Source: Clostridium disporicum (GTDB lineage: Bacteria > Bacillota > Clostridia > Clostridiales > Clostridiaceae). Taken from it: DNA of 44,919 nt. Under the pieces are notes generated by a model. That model ran no database searches. It saw only the letters and a list, made by a program, of their open reading frames with translations, and had not been told where the DNA came from. The DNA lies in the NCBI RefSeq assembly GCF_001405015.1, contig NZ_CYZX01000018.1:27886-72804 (forward strand), in the 5' to 3' direction. Shown here in pieces: positions 32,807 through 41,122 of this stretch (position 1 is the first letter of the stretch; each line of letters starts with the position of its first letter). The translations under genes were made by a program, and so were the position numbers.

Positions 32807-32994
32807 TTGGCGAAGCTCATAAGCGAAAAGTCGACTACGTCGAGGTGAAAATGCTACTATCGTAGCAGTGAAAATTTAACTGAAGTTAAAGTGAAAGCTA
32901 TTAATATAGATACTTTCCATCATTGCCATAGGCAATATTTTCACTGTCACGTCAGTGGCATTTTCCCTTTTGACAAAGTCAAACTTTTCACCAA
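32807..32994. repeat. Mirror-arranged array of small hairpins separated by GTGAAAA / TTTTCAC
   Basis: Left half: GCGAAAA or GTGAAA(A) at 32823, 32845, 32868 and 32891, spaced 22-23 bases, each followed by a different small hairpin (TCGAC-TAC-GTCGA; TGCTAC-TATC-GTAGCA; TTTAAC-TGAA-GTTAAA; CTAT-TAAT-ATAG). Right half: hairpins ATTGCC-ATA-GGCAAT, TGTCAC-GTCA-GTGGCA (one wobble) and TTTGAC-AAA-GTCAAA, each followed by TTTTC(A/C)C ending at 32944, 32967 and 32991. The spacers of the two halves are complementary in nested order, so the whole can fold as one stem with opposed side hairpins. It fills the gap between convergent genes. I recognise no named family. Confidence 0.85.
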
Positions 32995-33011
32995 AGTGCT
33001 ACGCAATTTAT

Positions 33012-33602
33012 TTAATACAGTGAAAAGAAAACGTGATGACCTATAGGGGTTATATTAGTTTTATCAACTTCTTGCATCCAACTACAGGTTGCAATTTCAG
33101 GATTATAAAAGAATAAGGCCTCTCTAGTTGGATCGTGGCCATTTATAGCCTCATGAACTGCATCAAAACATTCTTGAGTAGGTGATACTTGTATTTCGTT
33201 ATTTATGACGCAAGAAAAAGCATTTGGTTGAAATACTACCTCCTCAATAGTATCAGGAAAGTTAGGAGATAATACTCTATTAAGTATTACCGATGCAACC
33301 GCTACCTTTCCTTCAAAGGGTTCCCCTTTACTTTCAGCATAAACTATTTGCGACATAAGATATATATCATTTTGAGTTAAATAAATCATTTTATCATTTT
33401 GGCTAAAAACTTCTACATACTCATCATTGGATATATCTATAAAATTATTTATTAAATTGTTGTTTTCTCTAGTCGTTAAAAGTATATTTGCGCTATCATT
33501 AATGATATTTATATCATTTTCAGAAGCAAATTTAGGATAACTATATAGTACTGAAAGGGAAAGGGTCAAAATAAAAGAAAATATTTGTTTTAATTTTTTC
33601 AT
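33012..33602 (-). CDS. SleB/CwlJ-type cell wall hydrolase with signal peptide
   Basis: This 196-residue secreted or anchored protein starts at ATG 33602 (minus strand) after AAAAGGAGG; an upstream in-frame ATG at 33629 precedes that site. Residues 1-27 form a signal peptide or anchor (MKKLKQIFSFILTLSLSVLY). The C-terminal half is a Hydrolase_2 (SleB) domain: VYAESKGEPFEGKVAVASV with E90 the likely catalytic Glu, ILNRV, FQPNAFSCV and an Ala-Leu-Phe-Phe-Tyr-Asn-Pro run. In spore formers such enzymes are lytic transglycosylases that degrade cortex; a role in cortex or vegetative wall turnover cannot be decided here. Its last codons overlap a GTGAAAA motif of the adjacent hairpin array. Confidence 0.88.
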   Translation of the reverse strand: MKKLKQIFSFILTLSLSVLYSYPKFASENDINIINDSANILLTTRENNNLINNFIDISNDEYVEVFSQNDKMIYLTQNDIYLMSQIVYAESKGEPFEGKVAVASVILNRVLSPNFPDTIEEVVFQPNAFSCVINNEIQVSPTQECFDAVHEAINGHDPTREALFFYNPEIATCSWMQEVDKTNITPIGHHVFFSLY

Positions 33603-33666
33603 AAAAACCTCCTTTTGGATATAACCCAATCAAACAATATTTTTACCCAAAAGAAGAAAATTAATA

Positions 33667-34665
33667 CTAAAAATTTTCTAAAGACTTATTTAAAGAGTTT
33701 AATGAGTCATTTACATCGTCAAGTTTAGAAAAAGCATTCTCATAATTCTTATCTATAGAATCTTTATTATCTTTATAATTAGTAGATGATTTTTCAAATA
33801 TTATAGCTACTTTTAATGTTTTTAAATAGTTAGAGTATAAGTTAAAGGTGTCAATTAAAGCATTGTAATATGATAAATAGCCTTCAGGAATAGATATACT
33901 ATTAATATTGCTTTTTATATTTAAGAATTTACTTTCTTTATCAGCTATATCATTAAGTATAGAGTCAAATGATCTATTGTCTTCTCGGACTTTTGATATA
34001 GCAGGCTCAAGATCTTCAACTAATTCAGAAAAATTATTAACAGCAGTTTTGAAGTTCTTCATAAATGCTTCACCTTGAGATGTACTAATATTATTTTTTT
34101 TAGTAACAATTTCTAAATTATTCAAGTAATTTATCAACTTATCAAAAAAGACTAAAGAGCTATCATTGAATTTTATGTCTATGCCTAAATAATTTAAATC
34201 GCTATAACTTTTTAATAAATCAAATTGTTGTTCATTTATTTTAGTTACATATTCAGAAGAAGATGATATATTTTGATATTCTAGAGATGAAATACAACAA
34301 TTATATAAAGTTTGGGCAGACTCTATAGATGAGAGAATTTTTGAAGATATATCTCTAGTGTAATCATCTAGAATAATTAAAGCACGTAAATCATTTTTAA
34401 TTGTTTCTAAATTATTTATATTATTTCTAAGAGAAGTAACTATGCTTTCATTGTTTAGATTAAATTCAGTAGGATAGTCTTTGATTGAATTATTTATAGC
34501 ATTTATTTCTTCAACTATATAATCAAATGTATTAGATTTAGAATTGTTATTTTTAAATTTATAATTATAAATAAATGCTATAGATATAAATGCCAGTAAA
34601 AGTACTAAGAATATAATTAATATAAACTTTTTGTTTTCACGAAGTTTAGTTTTAAAAATTTCCAT
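33667..34665 (-). CDS. Unknown membrane-anchored, coiled-coil-rich protein
   Basis: This 332-residue protein is of no family I recognise. It starts at ATG 34665 (minus strand), 8 bases after GGAGG; an in-frame start at 34680 precedes that site. Residues 1-12 are basic, 13-34 one membrane helix (FILIIFLVLLLAFISIAFIY), and the rest is a long, polar, largely helical region rich in Asn, Ser, Leu and Lys, with heptad-like runs suggesting coiled coils. It has no cysteine pair or enzymatic motif. It is 64 bases upstream of, and on the same strand as, the SleB-like gene, so a cell-surface role is plausible (inference). Confidence 0.75.
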   Translation of the reverse strand: MEIFKTKLRENKKFILIIFLVLLLAFISIAFIYNYKFKNNNSKSNTFDYIVEEINAINNSIKDYPTEFNLNNESIVTSLRNNINNLETIKNDLRALIILDDYTRDISSKILSSIESAQTLYNCCISSLEYQNISSSSEYVTKINEQQFDLLKSYSDLNYLGIDIKFNDSSLVFFDKLINYLNNLEIVTKKNNISTSQGEAFMKNFKTAVNNFSELVEDLEPAISKVREDNRSFDSILNDIADKESKFLNIKSNINSISIPEGYLSYYNALIDTFNLYSNYLKTLKVAIIFEKSSTNYKDNKDSIDKNYENAFSKLDDVNDSLNSLNKSLENF

Positions 34666-34787
34666 TATATACACCTCCAAAAAGTATTCTTTACATAAAT
34701 TTATATTAGTGAAAATAAATAAATATTAATAAGTTAAGGAAAAATAATAAAATAAAATTTCTTATACTAAGATTTGGAATAATGGTG

Positions 34788-34793
34788 TATAAT
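34788..34793 (+). promoter_or_regulatory. Possible -10 element for cdaA
   Basis: A perfect TATAAT lies 31 bases before the cdaA start. No good -35 is found at 16-18 bases upstream (TACTAA is the best at 17), so this is a weak call. Confidence 0.35.
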
Positions 34794-34824
34794 TTTAATT
34801 AGAAAAATTATGGTGGTGGACTAA

Positions 34825-35682
34825 ATGCAAGAATTTTTTACAGTGGTTACAAATTCACTAGCAAATATTTCAATAATGTCTATAGTGGATATTTTAGTAG
34901 TTGCATTTATTTTTTATAAAGGATATATGCTCATAAAAGAAACTAGAGCAGAACAATTATTGAAAGGTATAGTTTTTATAGTAATTTTAATTCCTATAAG
35001 TGGGTTATTAAAATTAACTATGTTGAATTTTATATTGAATAAGACATTAACTATAGGAGTATTATCGGTAGTTATTATTTTTCAACCAGAAATAAGAAGA
35101 GCATTAGAGCATTTAGGAAGAAGTGCTTTTGAAGATGTATATGGTTTTGAAGATAGTGAGAAGAGAAATATATATGTAAAAGAAATAGTAACAGCAGTAT
35201 CTAATTTAGCTGAAACAAAGACAGGAGCATTAATAGTTATTGAGCAAAGTACTGGGCTTGCTGAAATAATATCTAATGGAACTGTATTAGATGCACGAAT
35301 TTCAGCCAACCTTTTAGAAAATATATTTGTAGTGAATACGCCATTACATGATGGTGCAACGATTATAGGGAAGAATAAGATATTAGCAGCAGGGTGTGTG
35401 TTACCTTTAACAGGAAATAAAGATATCAATAAAAAACTTGGAACTAGACATAGAGCGGCCATTGGGTTATCTGAAATATCAGATGCAATAGTAATAATAG
35501 TTTCTGAAGAAACAGGAACAATATCATTAGCTATCAATGGTAGATTGACTAGAAATTATGATAAAGAAAAATTAAGAGTAGTTTTATTAAAGATAATGGA
35601 GCATAGAGAAGAAAAGAGAGTTAAAACAGCAGGCAAGAAGGTGAAATTATGGATAACTGGAATAATAAACAAAAAGCAATAG
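34825..35682 (+). CDS. cdaA: Diadenylate cyclase CdaA
   Basis: CdaA makes the second messenger c-di-AMP from two ATP; in Firmicutes the signal controls potassium and osmolyte balance and the cell wall. The product has 285 residues: three membrane helices (about 15-35, 45-65, 72-88) and a DisA_N catalytic domain with the DGA motif (176-178, in LHDGATII) and RHR motif (208-210, in GTRHRAAIG). It overlaps cdaR by 34 bases, the usual coupled arrangement. Confidence 0.96.
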   Translation: MQEFFTVVTNSLANISIMSIVDILVVAFIFYKGYMLIKETRAEQLLKGIVFIVILIPISGLLKLTMLNFILNKTLTIGVLSVVIIFQPEIRRALEHLGRSAFEDVYGFEDSEKRNIYVKEIVTAVSNLAETKTGALIVIEQSTGLAEIISNGTVLDARISANLLENIFVVNTPLHDGATIIGKNKILAAGCVLPLTGNKDINKKLGTRHRAAIGLSEISDAIVIIVSEETGTISLAINGRLTRNYDKEKLRVVLLKIMEHREEKRVKTAGKKVKLWITGIINKKQ

Positions 35683-36893
35683 TTCAAATGGTATGTCTTT
35701 TGTTATCCATAGCTTTATGGTTTTATGTGACAAATGTTGAAAATCCAATTAAGACACAAGATATAAATAAAGTGCCGGTTCAACTTATGAACGAAGGAGT
35801 GCTTAAAGATTCTAATCTAACATTAGCACCTAATCAGCAATTTTTTGTTAACCTAAAGATTGAAGGAACAACTCAAGATTTGCGTAAAATAAATAAGGAT
35901 GATTTTGAGATTGTAATAGATTTAAGCGAATATGCATATAAGATTGGAGCTAATAAAATCCCAGTTCATATAGTGGATTCACCGGCTAGAGTAGCAATAA
36001 AAAATAATAGTTCATTGACTCTAACTATATATATAGAGGAGTATGTTAAAAAGGATATAGAAATAACCTCTGATATAAATATAATAGCTAAACCAACATA
36101 TTATGTTGCACCAATAGAATTTAGTAATGACAAAGTAACTATCAGTGGACCAAAATCAGCTATAGATAATGTTGCCTCTGTAGTAGCTAGAGGGGAAGAA
36201 TATAATTTAAGTGAAACTATTTCAAAAAGTTATCATTTATATCCAGTAGATGAAAATGGAAATAAGGTTGATAATGTTACATTATCTCAAGATACGATTG
36301 ATGCTACGATAAATGTAAATGAAGGCAAAATTGTTCCAGTTAAAGTAAATACAGTAGGTGAATTAATAAGTGGAATAAGATTAAAGGATTTTACATCAAA
36401 TTACAAAGAAGTAGAATTAAGTGGTCCTAAAGAAATTTTAGATACTATTGATGTTATTGAAACTAATCCAGTAAATTTATCAAATATTACAGGTGATACA
36501 ACTATAGATGTAGATTTAAAAATACCAGATAAAGTACAAGTTAATTTAGGAGATGTTAATAGTGTTTCTGTAACTATTACTGTAGAAAATGAATCAAGTA
36601 AAGAAGTAACTGTAGATGTTGCTTTAAATGGAGTTGTTGACGGGTTAAATCTGGATGTTACAAATAAGACAGTAAGAGTTAAGGTTATTGGTTATGAAGA
36701 AGATATAAAGAATATAACTGCAGAATCTATAACAGCTAACTTAGATTTATCAAGTTATACTGAAGCAGGGCAATTTACTGAATATCCAGCGATAACATTA
36801 AATTCTCCTAATGATAAAGTTAGATTAGAAGTTCTAGATAAAGTATCATTTAATTTAGAAAAAGTAGTTACGGAAACTACGCCAACAGAGTAG
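35649..36893 (+). CDS. cdaR: CdaA regulatory protein CdaR (YbbR-domain protein)
   Basis: CdaR is an extracytoplasmic protein that binds CdaA and tunes c-di-AMP synthesis. It has 414 residues: an N-terminal membrane helix (about 11-27, VQMVCLLLSIALWFYV) and four YbbR repeats along the rest, each with patterns such as VTISGPKSAIDNV and VELSGPKEILDTI. The start, ATG 35649, lies inside cdaA after AAGGTGA. In B. subtilis glmM follows directly; here glmM is about 5.2 kb further on. Confidence 0.93.
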   Translation: MDNWNNKQKAIVQMVCLLLSIALWFYVTNVENPIKTQDINKVPVQLMNEGVLKDSNLTLAPNQQFFVNLKIEGTTQDLRKINKDDFEIVIDLSEYAYKIGANKIPVHIVDSPARVAIKNNSSLTLTIYIEEYVKKDIEITSDINIIAKPTYYVAPIEFSNDKVTISGPKSAIDNVASVVARGEEYNLSETISKSYHLYPVDENGNKVDNVTLSQDTIDATINVNEGKIVPVKVNTVGELISGIRLKDFTSNYKEVELSGPKEILDTIDVIETNPVNLSNITGDTTIDVDLKIPDKVQVNLGDVNSVSVTITVENESSKEVTVDVALNGVVDGLNLDVTNKTVRVKVIGYEEDIKNITAESITANLDLSSYTEAGQFTEYPAITLNSPNDKVRLEVLDKVSFNLEKVVTETTPTE

Positions 36894-36934
36894 TTTTTTA
36901 TGAATAATTAGAAATTTATAAGTTATGCTTAATG

Positions 36935-36969
36935 AATAAAGTCAGCTTAATAGCAGGCTTTATTTTTTT
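36935..36969 (+). terminator. Terminator after cdaR
   Basis: AATAAAGTCAGC (36935-36946) pairs with GCAGGCTTTATT (36953-36964) with one G-T wobble and one A-A mismatch, loop TTAATA, followed by TTTTT. Confidence 0.85.
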
Positions 36970-37154
36970 ATAAAAAACTGTATTAATAATTAAGATATGA
37001 TAAAATATAGAACTATAAGAAAGTATACAGAAGTTAAATTCAAAATCTGTCATTTATTTAAATAAATTTTTACAGAATGAATTATAATTTTGTAAGTGGA
37101 AATTATTACTATAACGGTTGTAGTTTCATAAATAACAATTTGAAAGGTGATTAT

Positions 37155-38753
37155 ATGACTATAAGAATTAATAATATAGTACTTGGACTAGATGATAATA
37201 TAGAAGTTTTAAAGAAAAGAGTAAGTAAGAAATTAAAGATTTCAATTGATGAAATAGAAAACTTTAAAATTATAAAAGAAAGTTTAGATGCAAGAAATAA
37301 AAATAATATTAAGTTTACATATGCTATTGAAGTTAATCATAAAAATGAAAAGAAAATTGTTGATAGACTTCATGATAACAATGTAAAAATAGATGATACA
37401 AAGTATGATCCAGATGTAGAACCTGGAACTGAAGAACTTAATAGTAGACCTGTTGTAGTAGGTCTAGGTCCAGCTGGGTTATTTGCAGCGTTAATGTTAG
37501 CTGAAAAAGGATATAGACCATTAGTTATAGAAAGAGGAGAAGATGTAGATAAAAGAACTGAAACAGTAAAAAGATTTTGGGATAATGGAGAACTAAACCT
37601 AGAATCTAATGTTCAGTTTGGAGAAGGGGGAGCCGGATCATTTTCAGATGGAAAATTAACTACAAGAATTAAAGATAAAAGATGCGACTATGTTTTAGAG
37701 CAATTAGTTTCAGCTGGTGCACCTGCTGAAATTATATATGAAGCTAAGCCACACGTTGGAACTGATATATTAAAAGATGTAGTTAAGAATATAAGAAAAA
37801 AGATTATAGCTTTTGGGGGAGAAGTTATGTTCTCTTCAAAGCTTGAATACATAAATGGGAAAGATGGTAAAATAAAGAGCATAATAGTGAATGGCGAAGA
37901 AATACCTTGTGATGCTCTAGTTTTAGCTTTAGGACATAGTTCAAGAGATACATATGAGATGTTAAAAGAAATTGGTATATTTATGGAGCCAAAGGCTTTT
38001 GCAGTAGGTGTAAGAATAGAACATCCACAAGAAATGATAAATATTTCTCAGTATGGAAAATATCATAATCATCCGAGATTAAAAGCGGCAGATTATAAAC
38101 TTACATATCAAAGTAAAGATTTAAATAGAGGGGTTTATTCATTCTGTATGTGTCCAGGTGGAGTTGTTGTTGCAGCTTCTTCAGAGGAGAATAGATTAGT
38201 ATCAAATGGAATGAGTTATTATGCTAGAGATTTAGAAAATGCAAACTCTGCTTTAGTAGTTACAGTTAGTCCAGAGGACTTTGAAGGAAATGATGTATTA
38301 AGAGGTATGGAGTTCCAAAGACATTATGAAAGTTTAGCCTTTAAACTTGGAGGAAGTAATTATAATGCACCAGTTCAGTTATTAGGTGATTTCTTAAATA
38401 ATAGAAAATCTACTAAATTAGGAGCTGTAAATCCTAGTTATAAGCCAGGATATGAATTAGTTGATATGAGAGGGTGCTTACCGAGTTATGTAGTTGAAGC
38501 TATAAAAGAAGGTGTAGTTAACTTTGATAAGAAAATACAAGGGTATGGAAGAACTGATGCTGTTCTTACAGGAATAGAAACTAGAACATCTGCTCCAGTA
38601 AGAATAACAAGAAATGAAAATCTTGAAAGTATATCTATGCATGGATTATATCCAGCAGGTGAAGGAGCTGGGTTTGCTGGAGGAATAATATCAGCAGCAG
38701 TTGATGGAATAAAAGTAGCAGAAAGAATAATAGGAAAATATAAGTGTTATTAA
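37155..38753 (+). CDS. FAD-dependent dehydrogenase, COG2509 family, function unknown
   Basis: This 532-residue protein starts at ATG 37155 after AAAGGTGA; an earlier ATG at 37077 adds 26 unlike residues. An N-terminal domain of about 95 residues (RVSKKLKISIDEIENFKIIK) precedes the FAD-binding fold: GLGPAG (103-108) with IERGEDVDKR completing the dinucleotide site, VQFGEGGAGSFSDGKLTTR, ALGHSSRDTYEML, and the C-terminal GLYPAGEGAGFAGGI. The family is widespread in anaerobes but its substrate is unknown. It stands alone between two terminators. Confidence 0.9.
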   Translation: MTIRINNIVLGLDDNIEVLKKRVSKKLKISIDEIENFKIIKESLDARNKNNIKFTYAIEVNHKNEKKIVDRLHDNNVKIDDTKYDPDVEPGTEELNSRPVVVGLGPAGLFAALMLAEKGYRPLVIERGEDVDKRTETVKRFWDNGELNLESNVQFGEGGAGSFSDGKLTTRIKDKRCDYVLEQLVSAGAPAEIIYEAKPHVGTDILKDVVKNIRKKIIAFGGEVMFSSKLEYINGKDGKIKSIIVNGEEIPCDALVLALGHSSRDTYEMLKEIGIFMEPKAFAVGVRIEHPQEMINISQYGKYHNHPRLKAADYKLTYQSKDLNRGVYSFCMCPGGVVVAASSEENRLVSNGMSYYARDLENANSALVVTVSPEDFEGNDVLRGMEFQRHYESLAFKLGGSNYNAPVQLLGDFLNNRKSTKLGAVNPSYKPGYELVDMRGCLPSYVVEAIKEGVVNFDKKIQGYGRTDAVLTGIETRTSAPVRITRNENLESISMHGLYPAGEGAGFAGGIISAAVDGIKVAERIIGKYKCY

Positions 38754-38760
38754 ATATAGT

Positions 38761-38798
38761 AAAAAATCCTGAAAAGTTTATTTTCAGGATTTTTTTTA
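38761..38798 (+). terminator. Terminator after the COG2509 gene
   Basis: ATCCTGAAAA (38766-38775) pairs perfectly with TTTTCAGGAT (38781-38790), loop GTTTA, extended by the flanking A and T runs. Confidence 0.95.
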
Positions 38799-38827
38799 TT
38801 ACAAATAATTTTAAAATAGTAAAATGA

Positions 38828-38836
38828 TGGTATAAT
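38828..38836 (+). promoter_or_regulatory. Extended -10 promoter of ptb-buk
   Basis: TGGTATAAT forms an extended -10 (TGn plus perfect TATAAT 38831-38836). No good -35 is visible, which extended -10 promoters can tolerate. The start would be near 38843. Confidence 0.65.
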
Positions 38837-38895
38837 GGTTAATGGGTAAACAAATAATTAAATAAAGAAAAGTATGGAATAGTATGAGGTGTTAT

Positions 38896-39804
38896 ATGGG
38901 AAAGAATTTTGAAGAATTATTTTCACAATTAAAGGCTGTAAGTACTAAGAAATTAGCTGTAGCGGTAGCTCAAGATGAACCTGTCTTAGAAGCTGTTAAT
39001 TTAGCAAAAGATAGAGGAGTTGTAGATTCAATTCTAGTAGGAGATAAGGCTAAAATTGAAAAAATAGCTAAAAATATTGATATGGATTTAAGTAAATTTG
39101 AAATAATAAACGAAGAGGATCCACAAAAAGCTACATTGAAAGCTATGGAGTTAGTATCTACCGGACAAGCTGATATGGTAATGAAAGGTCTTATAGATAC
39201 AGCTACATTTTTAAGAGGTGTATTAAATAAGGAAGTAGGATTAAGAACAGGAAAGCTTATGTCTCATGTTGCAGTATTTGAAATCGATGGTATAGATAGA
39301 CTTATATTACTTACAGACGCAGCATTTAATACTTATCCAGACATTAAGGCAAAAGCTCAGATTATTAATAATTCAGTGATGGTAGCGAAAGCTTGTGGTA
39401 TTGAGTACCCAAAGGTAGCTCCAATTTGTGCTGTAGAAGTTGTGAATACAGATATGCCGGCAACAGTAGATGCATCACTTTTATCTAAGATGAATGATAG
39501 AGGTCAAATAAAGGGATGTATAGTAGATGGACCATTAGCGTTAGATAATGCGTTATCTGAAGAGGCAGCTCATCATAAGGGTATAAAAGGTGAGGTTGCT
39601 GGAAAAGCAGACATATTATTATTTCCAAATATTGAGGCTGCGAATGTAATGTATAAAGCATTAACATATACAGCGAAAACTAGGAATGGTGGTATTTTAG
39701 TAGGAACATCAGCTCCAGTTATTTTGACATCTAGAGCTGACAGTTGTGAAACTAAGGTAAATTCTATAGCTTTAGCAGCATTAGTTGCAGAATCAAAGAA
39801 ATAA
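38896..39804 (+). CDS. ptb: Phosphate butyryltransferase
   Basis: The enzyme converts butyryl-CoA and phosphate to butyryl phosphate, the step before ATP formation by butyrate kinase. It has 302 residues from ATG 38896, about 6 bases after GAGG; ATG 38884 overlaps that site. The PTA/PTB fold shows ADMVMKGLIDTATFLRGVL, RTGKLMSHVAVFE, LLTDAAFNTYPD, IVDGPLALDNALS and ADILLFPNIEAANVMYKAL in order, typical of Ptb. It is 24 bases upstream of buk. Confidence 0.95.
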   Translation: MGKNFEELFSQLKAVSTKKLAVAVAQDEPVLEAVNLAKDRGVVDSILVGDKAKIEKIAKNIDMDLSKFEIINEEDPQKATLKAMELVSTGQADMVMKGLIDTATFLRGVLNKEVGLRTGKLMSHVAVFEIDGIDRLILLTDAAFNTYPDIKAKAQIINNSVMVAKACGIEYPKVAPICAVEVVNTDMPATVDASLLSKMNDRGQIKGCIVDGPLALDNALSEEAAHHKGIKGEVAGKADILLFPNIEAANVMYKALTYTAKTRNGGILVGTSAPVILTSRADSCETKVNSIALAALVAESKK

Positions 39805-39828
39805 ACGGATAAAGAGGGAGATTGAGAA

Positions 39829-40899
39829 ATGTCATACAGATTACTTATAATAAATCCAGGGTCAACATCAACTAAGATAGGAGTATATGATGGAGAACAT
39901 GAAGTTTTAGTTGAAACTTTAAGGCATTCAGCAGAAGAGATTCTTTCTTATAAAACTATTTATGACCAAAAAAGTTTTAGAAAGAATGTTATTTTAGATG
40001 TGTTGAAAAATAAGAAATTTGATATAACTACTTTAGATGCTGTAGTTGGTAGAGGTGGAATGCTTAAACCTATGCCAGGAGGAACTTATGAAGTTGATGA
40101 GTCTATGATAGAAGATCTAAAAGCAGGAGTACAAGGGCAACATGCATCTAATTTAGGGGGAATATTATCGAAGGAAATAGCTGATGAATTAGGAATAAAG
40201 GCTTTTATAGTTGATCCAGTAGTAGTAGATGAACTTCAAGATATTGCAAGGATTTCAGGAATGCCTGAATTACCAAGAAAGAGTAAATTTCATGCTTTAA
40301 ATCAAAAAGCTGTAGCAAAGAGATATGGAAAAGAAACTAACAAAGGATATGAAAATCTTAATTTAATAGTTGTTCATATGGGTGGAGGAGTTTCTGTTGG
40401 AGCTCATAAAAATGGAAGAGTTATAGATGTTAATAATGCATTAGATGGTGATGGACCATTCTCACCAGAACGTGCAGGATCAGTTCCTGTAGGTGATTTA
40501 ATAAAGATGTGTTATAGTGGGAAATATACAGAATCTGAGGTATTTAGTAAGATAGTTGGTAAAGGTGGCTATGTAGCATATTTAAATACTAACGATGCAA
40601 GAGATGTATTAAAGCTAAAGCAAGAAGGAGATAAGTACGGATCATTAATATATGATGCATTTATATATCAAATTTCAAAAGAAATTGGAAGTATGGCAAC
40701 AGTATTAATGGGCAAAGTCGATGCTATTATTTTGACAGGTGGAATTGCCTATGGAAAAAAAGTATGTGATGATATAAATTCGTATGTAGGATGGATTGCA
40801 CCAATAGTAGTATATCCAGGAGAAGATGAATTGTTAGCATTAGCACAAGGGGCAATTAGAGTTCTTAGTGGAGAAGAAAAAGCAAAAAAGTACGTTTAA
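39829..40899 (+). CDS. buk: Butyrate kinase
   Basis: It makes ATP and butyrate from butyryl phosphate and ADP, the energy-yielding end of butyrate fermentation. The product has 356 residues of the ASKHA (acetate-kinase-like) fold: LLIINPGSTSTKIGVYD at the N-terminal phosphate-binding loop, HMGGGVSVGAH, GDGPFSPERAGSVP and the ATP-site ILTGGIAYGKK. Branched-chain acids are possible alternative substrates. A GAGGGAG site precedes it, and a terminator follows. Confidence 0.95.
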   Translation: MSYRLLIINPGSTSTKIGVYDGEHEVLVETLRHSAEEILSYKTIYDQKSFRKNVILDVLKNKKFDITTLDAVVGRGGMLKPMPGGTYEVDESMIEDLKAGVQGQHASNLGGILSKEIADELGIKAFIVDPVVVDELQDIARISGMPELPRKSKFHALNQKAVAKRYGKETNKGYENLNLIVVHMGGGVSVGAHKNGRVIDVNNALDGDGPFSPERAGSVPVGDLIKMCYSGKYTESEVFSKIVGKGGYVAYLNTNDARDVLKLKQEGDKYGSLIYDAFIYQISKEIGSMATVLMGKVDAIILTGGIAYGKKVCDDINSYVGWIAPIVVYPGEDELLALAQGAIRVLSGEEKAKKYV

Positions 40900-40918
40900 G
40901 ATAATATAAAATTAAAGT

Positions 40919-40978
40919 GCAAGACAATATTTAAAGTTAAGAATTAATTCTTAACTAAAATGAGTCTTGCTCTTTTTT
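40919..40978 (+). terminator. Terminator of ptb-buk (nested hairpins)
   Basis: Outer arms GCAAGAC (40919-40925) and GTCTTGC (40964-40970) enclose an inner 9-bp hairpin AGTTAAGAA (40935-40943) with TTCTTAACT (40948-40956), loop TTAA; TCTTTTTTG follows. Confidence 0.85.
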
Positions 40979-41122
40979 GTTATTAATATATATAATTTCA
41001 ACTCTATATATCTGCATATGAAGCAATTAAGTTTATTTAAGTGGATGGATAACTAAAGAAATGATATTAATTCGTATTAAAAATTAAATACTTGTCAAGA
41101 ATTTGGACAAGGGGTGAAGAGG

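Noticed and set aside
32823..32991. Ordinary bidirectional terminator between iadA and the SleB-like gene
   Set aside because: No run of T follows any of the stems except short TTTT spacers, and the periodic multi-hairpin design is not that of a terminator. It may still slow transcription from both sides.
32807..32994. CRISPR array
   Set aside because: The constant part is only 7 bases, units invert halfway, and the variable parts are self-complementary hairpins, unlike CRISPR spacers. No cas gene is near.
38884..38895. ATG 38884 as the ptb start
   Set aside because: It overlaps the GAGG ribosome-binding site; ATG 38896 has the right spacing and gives the usual Ptb N-terminus.
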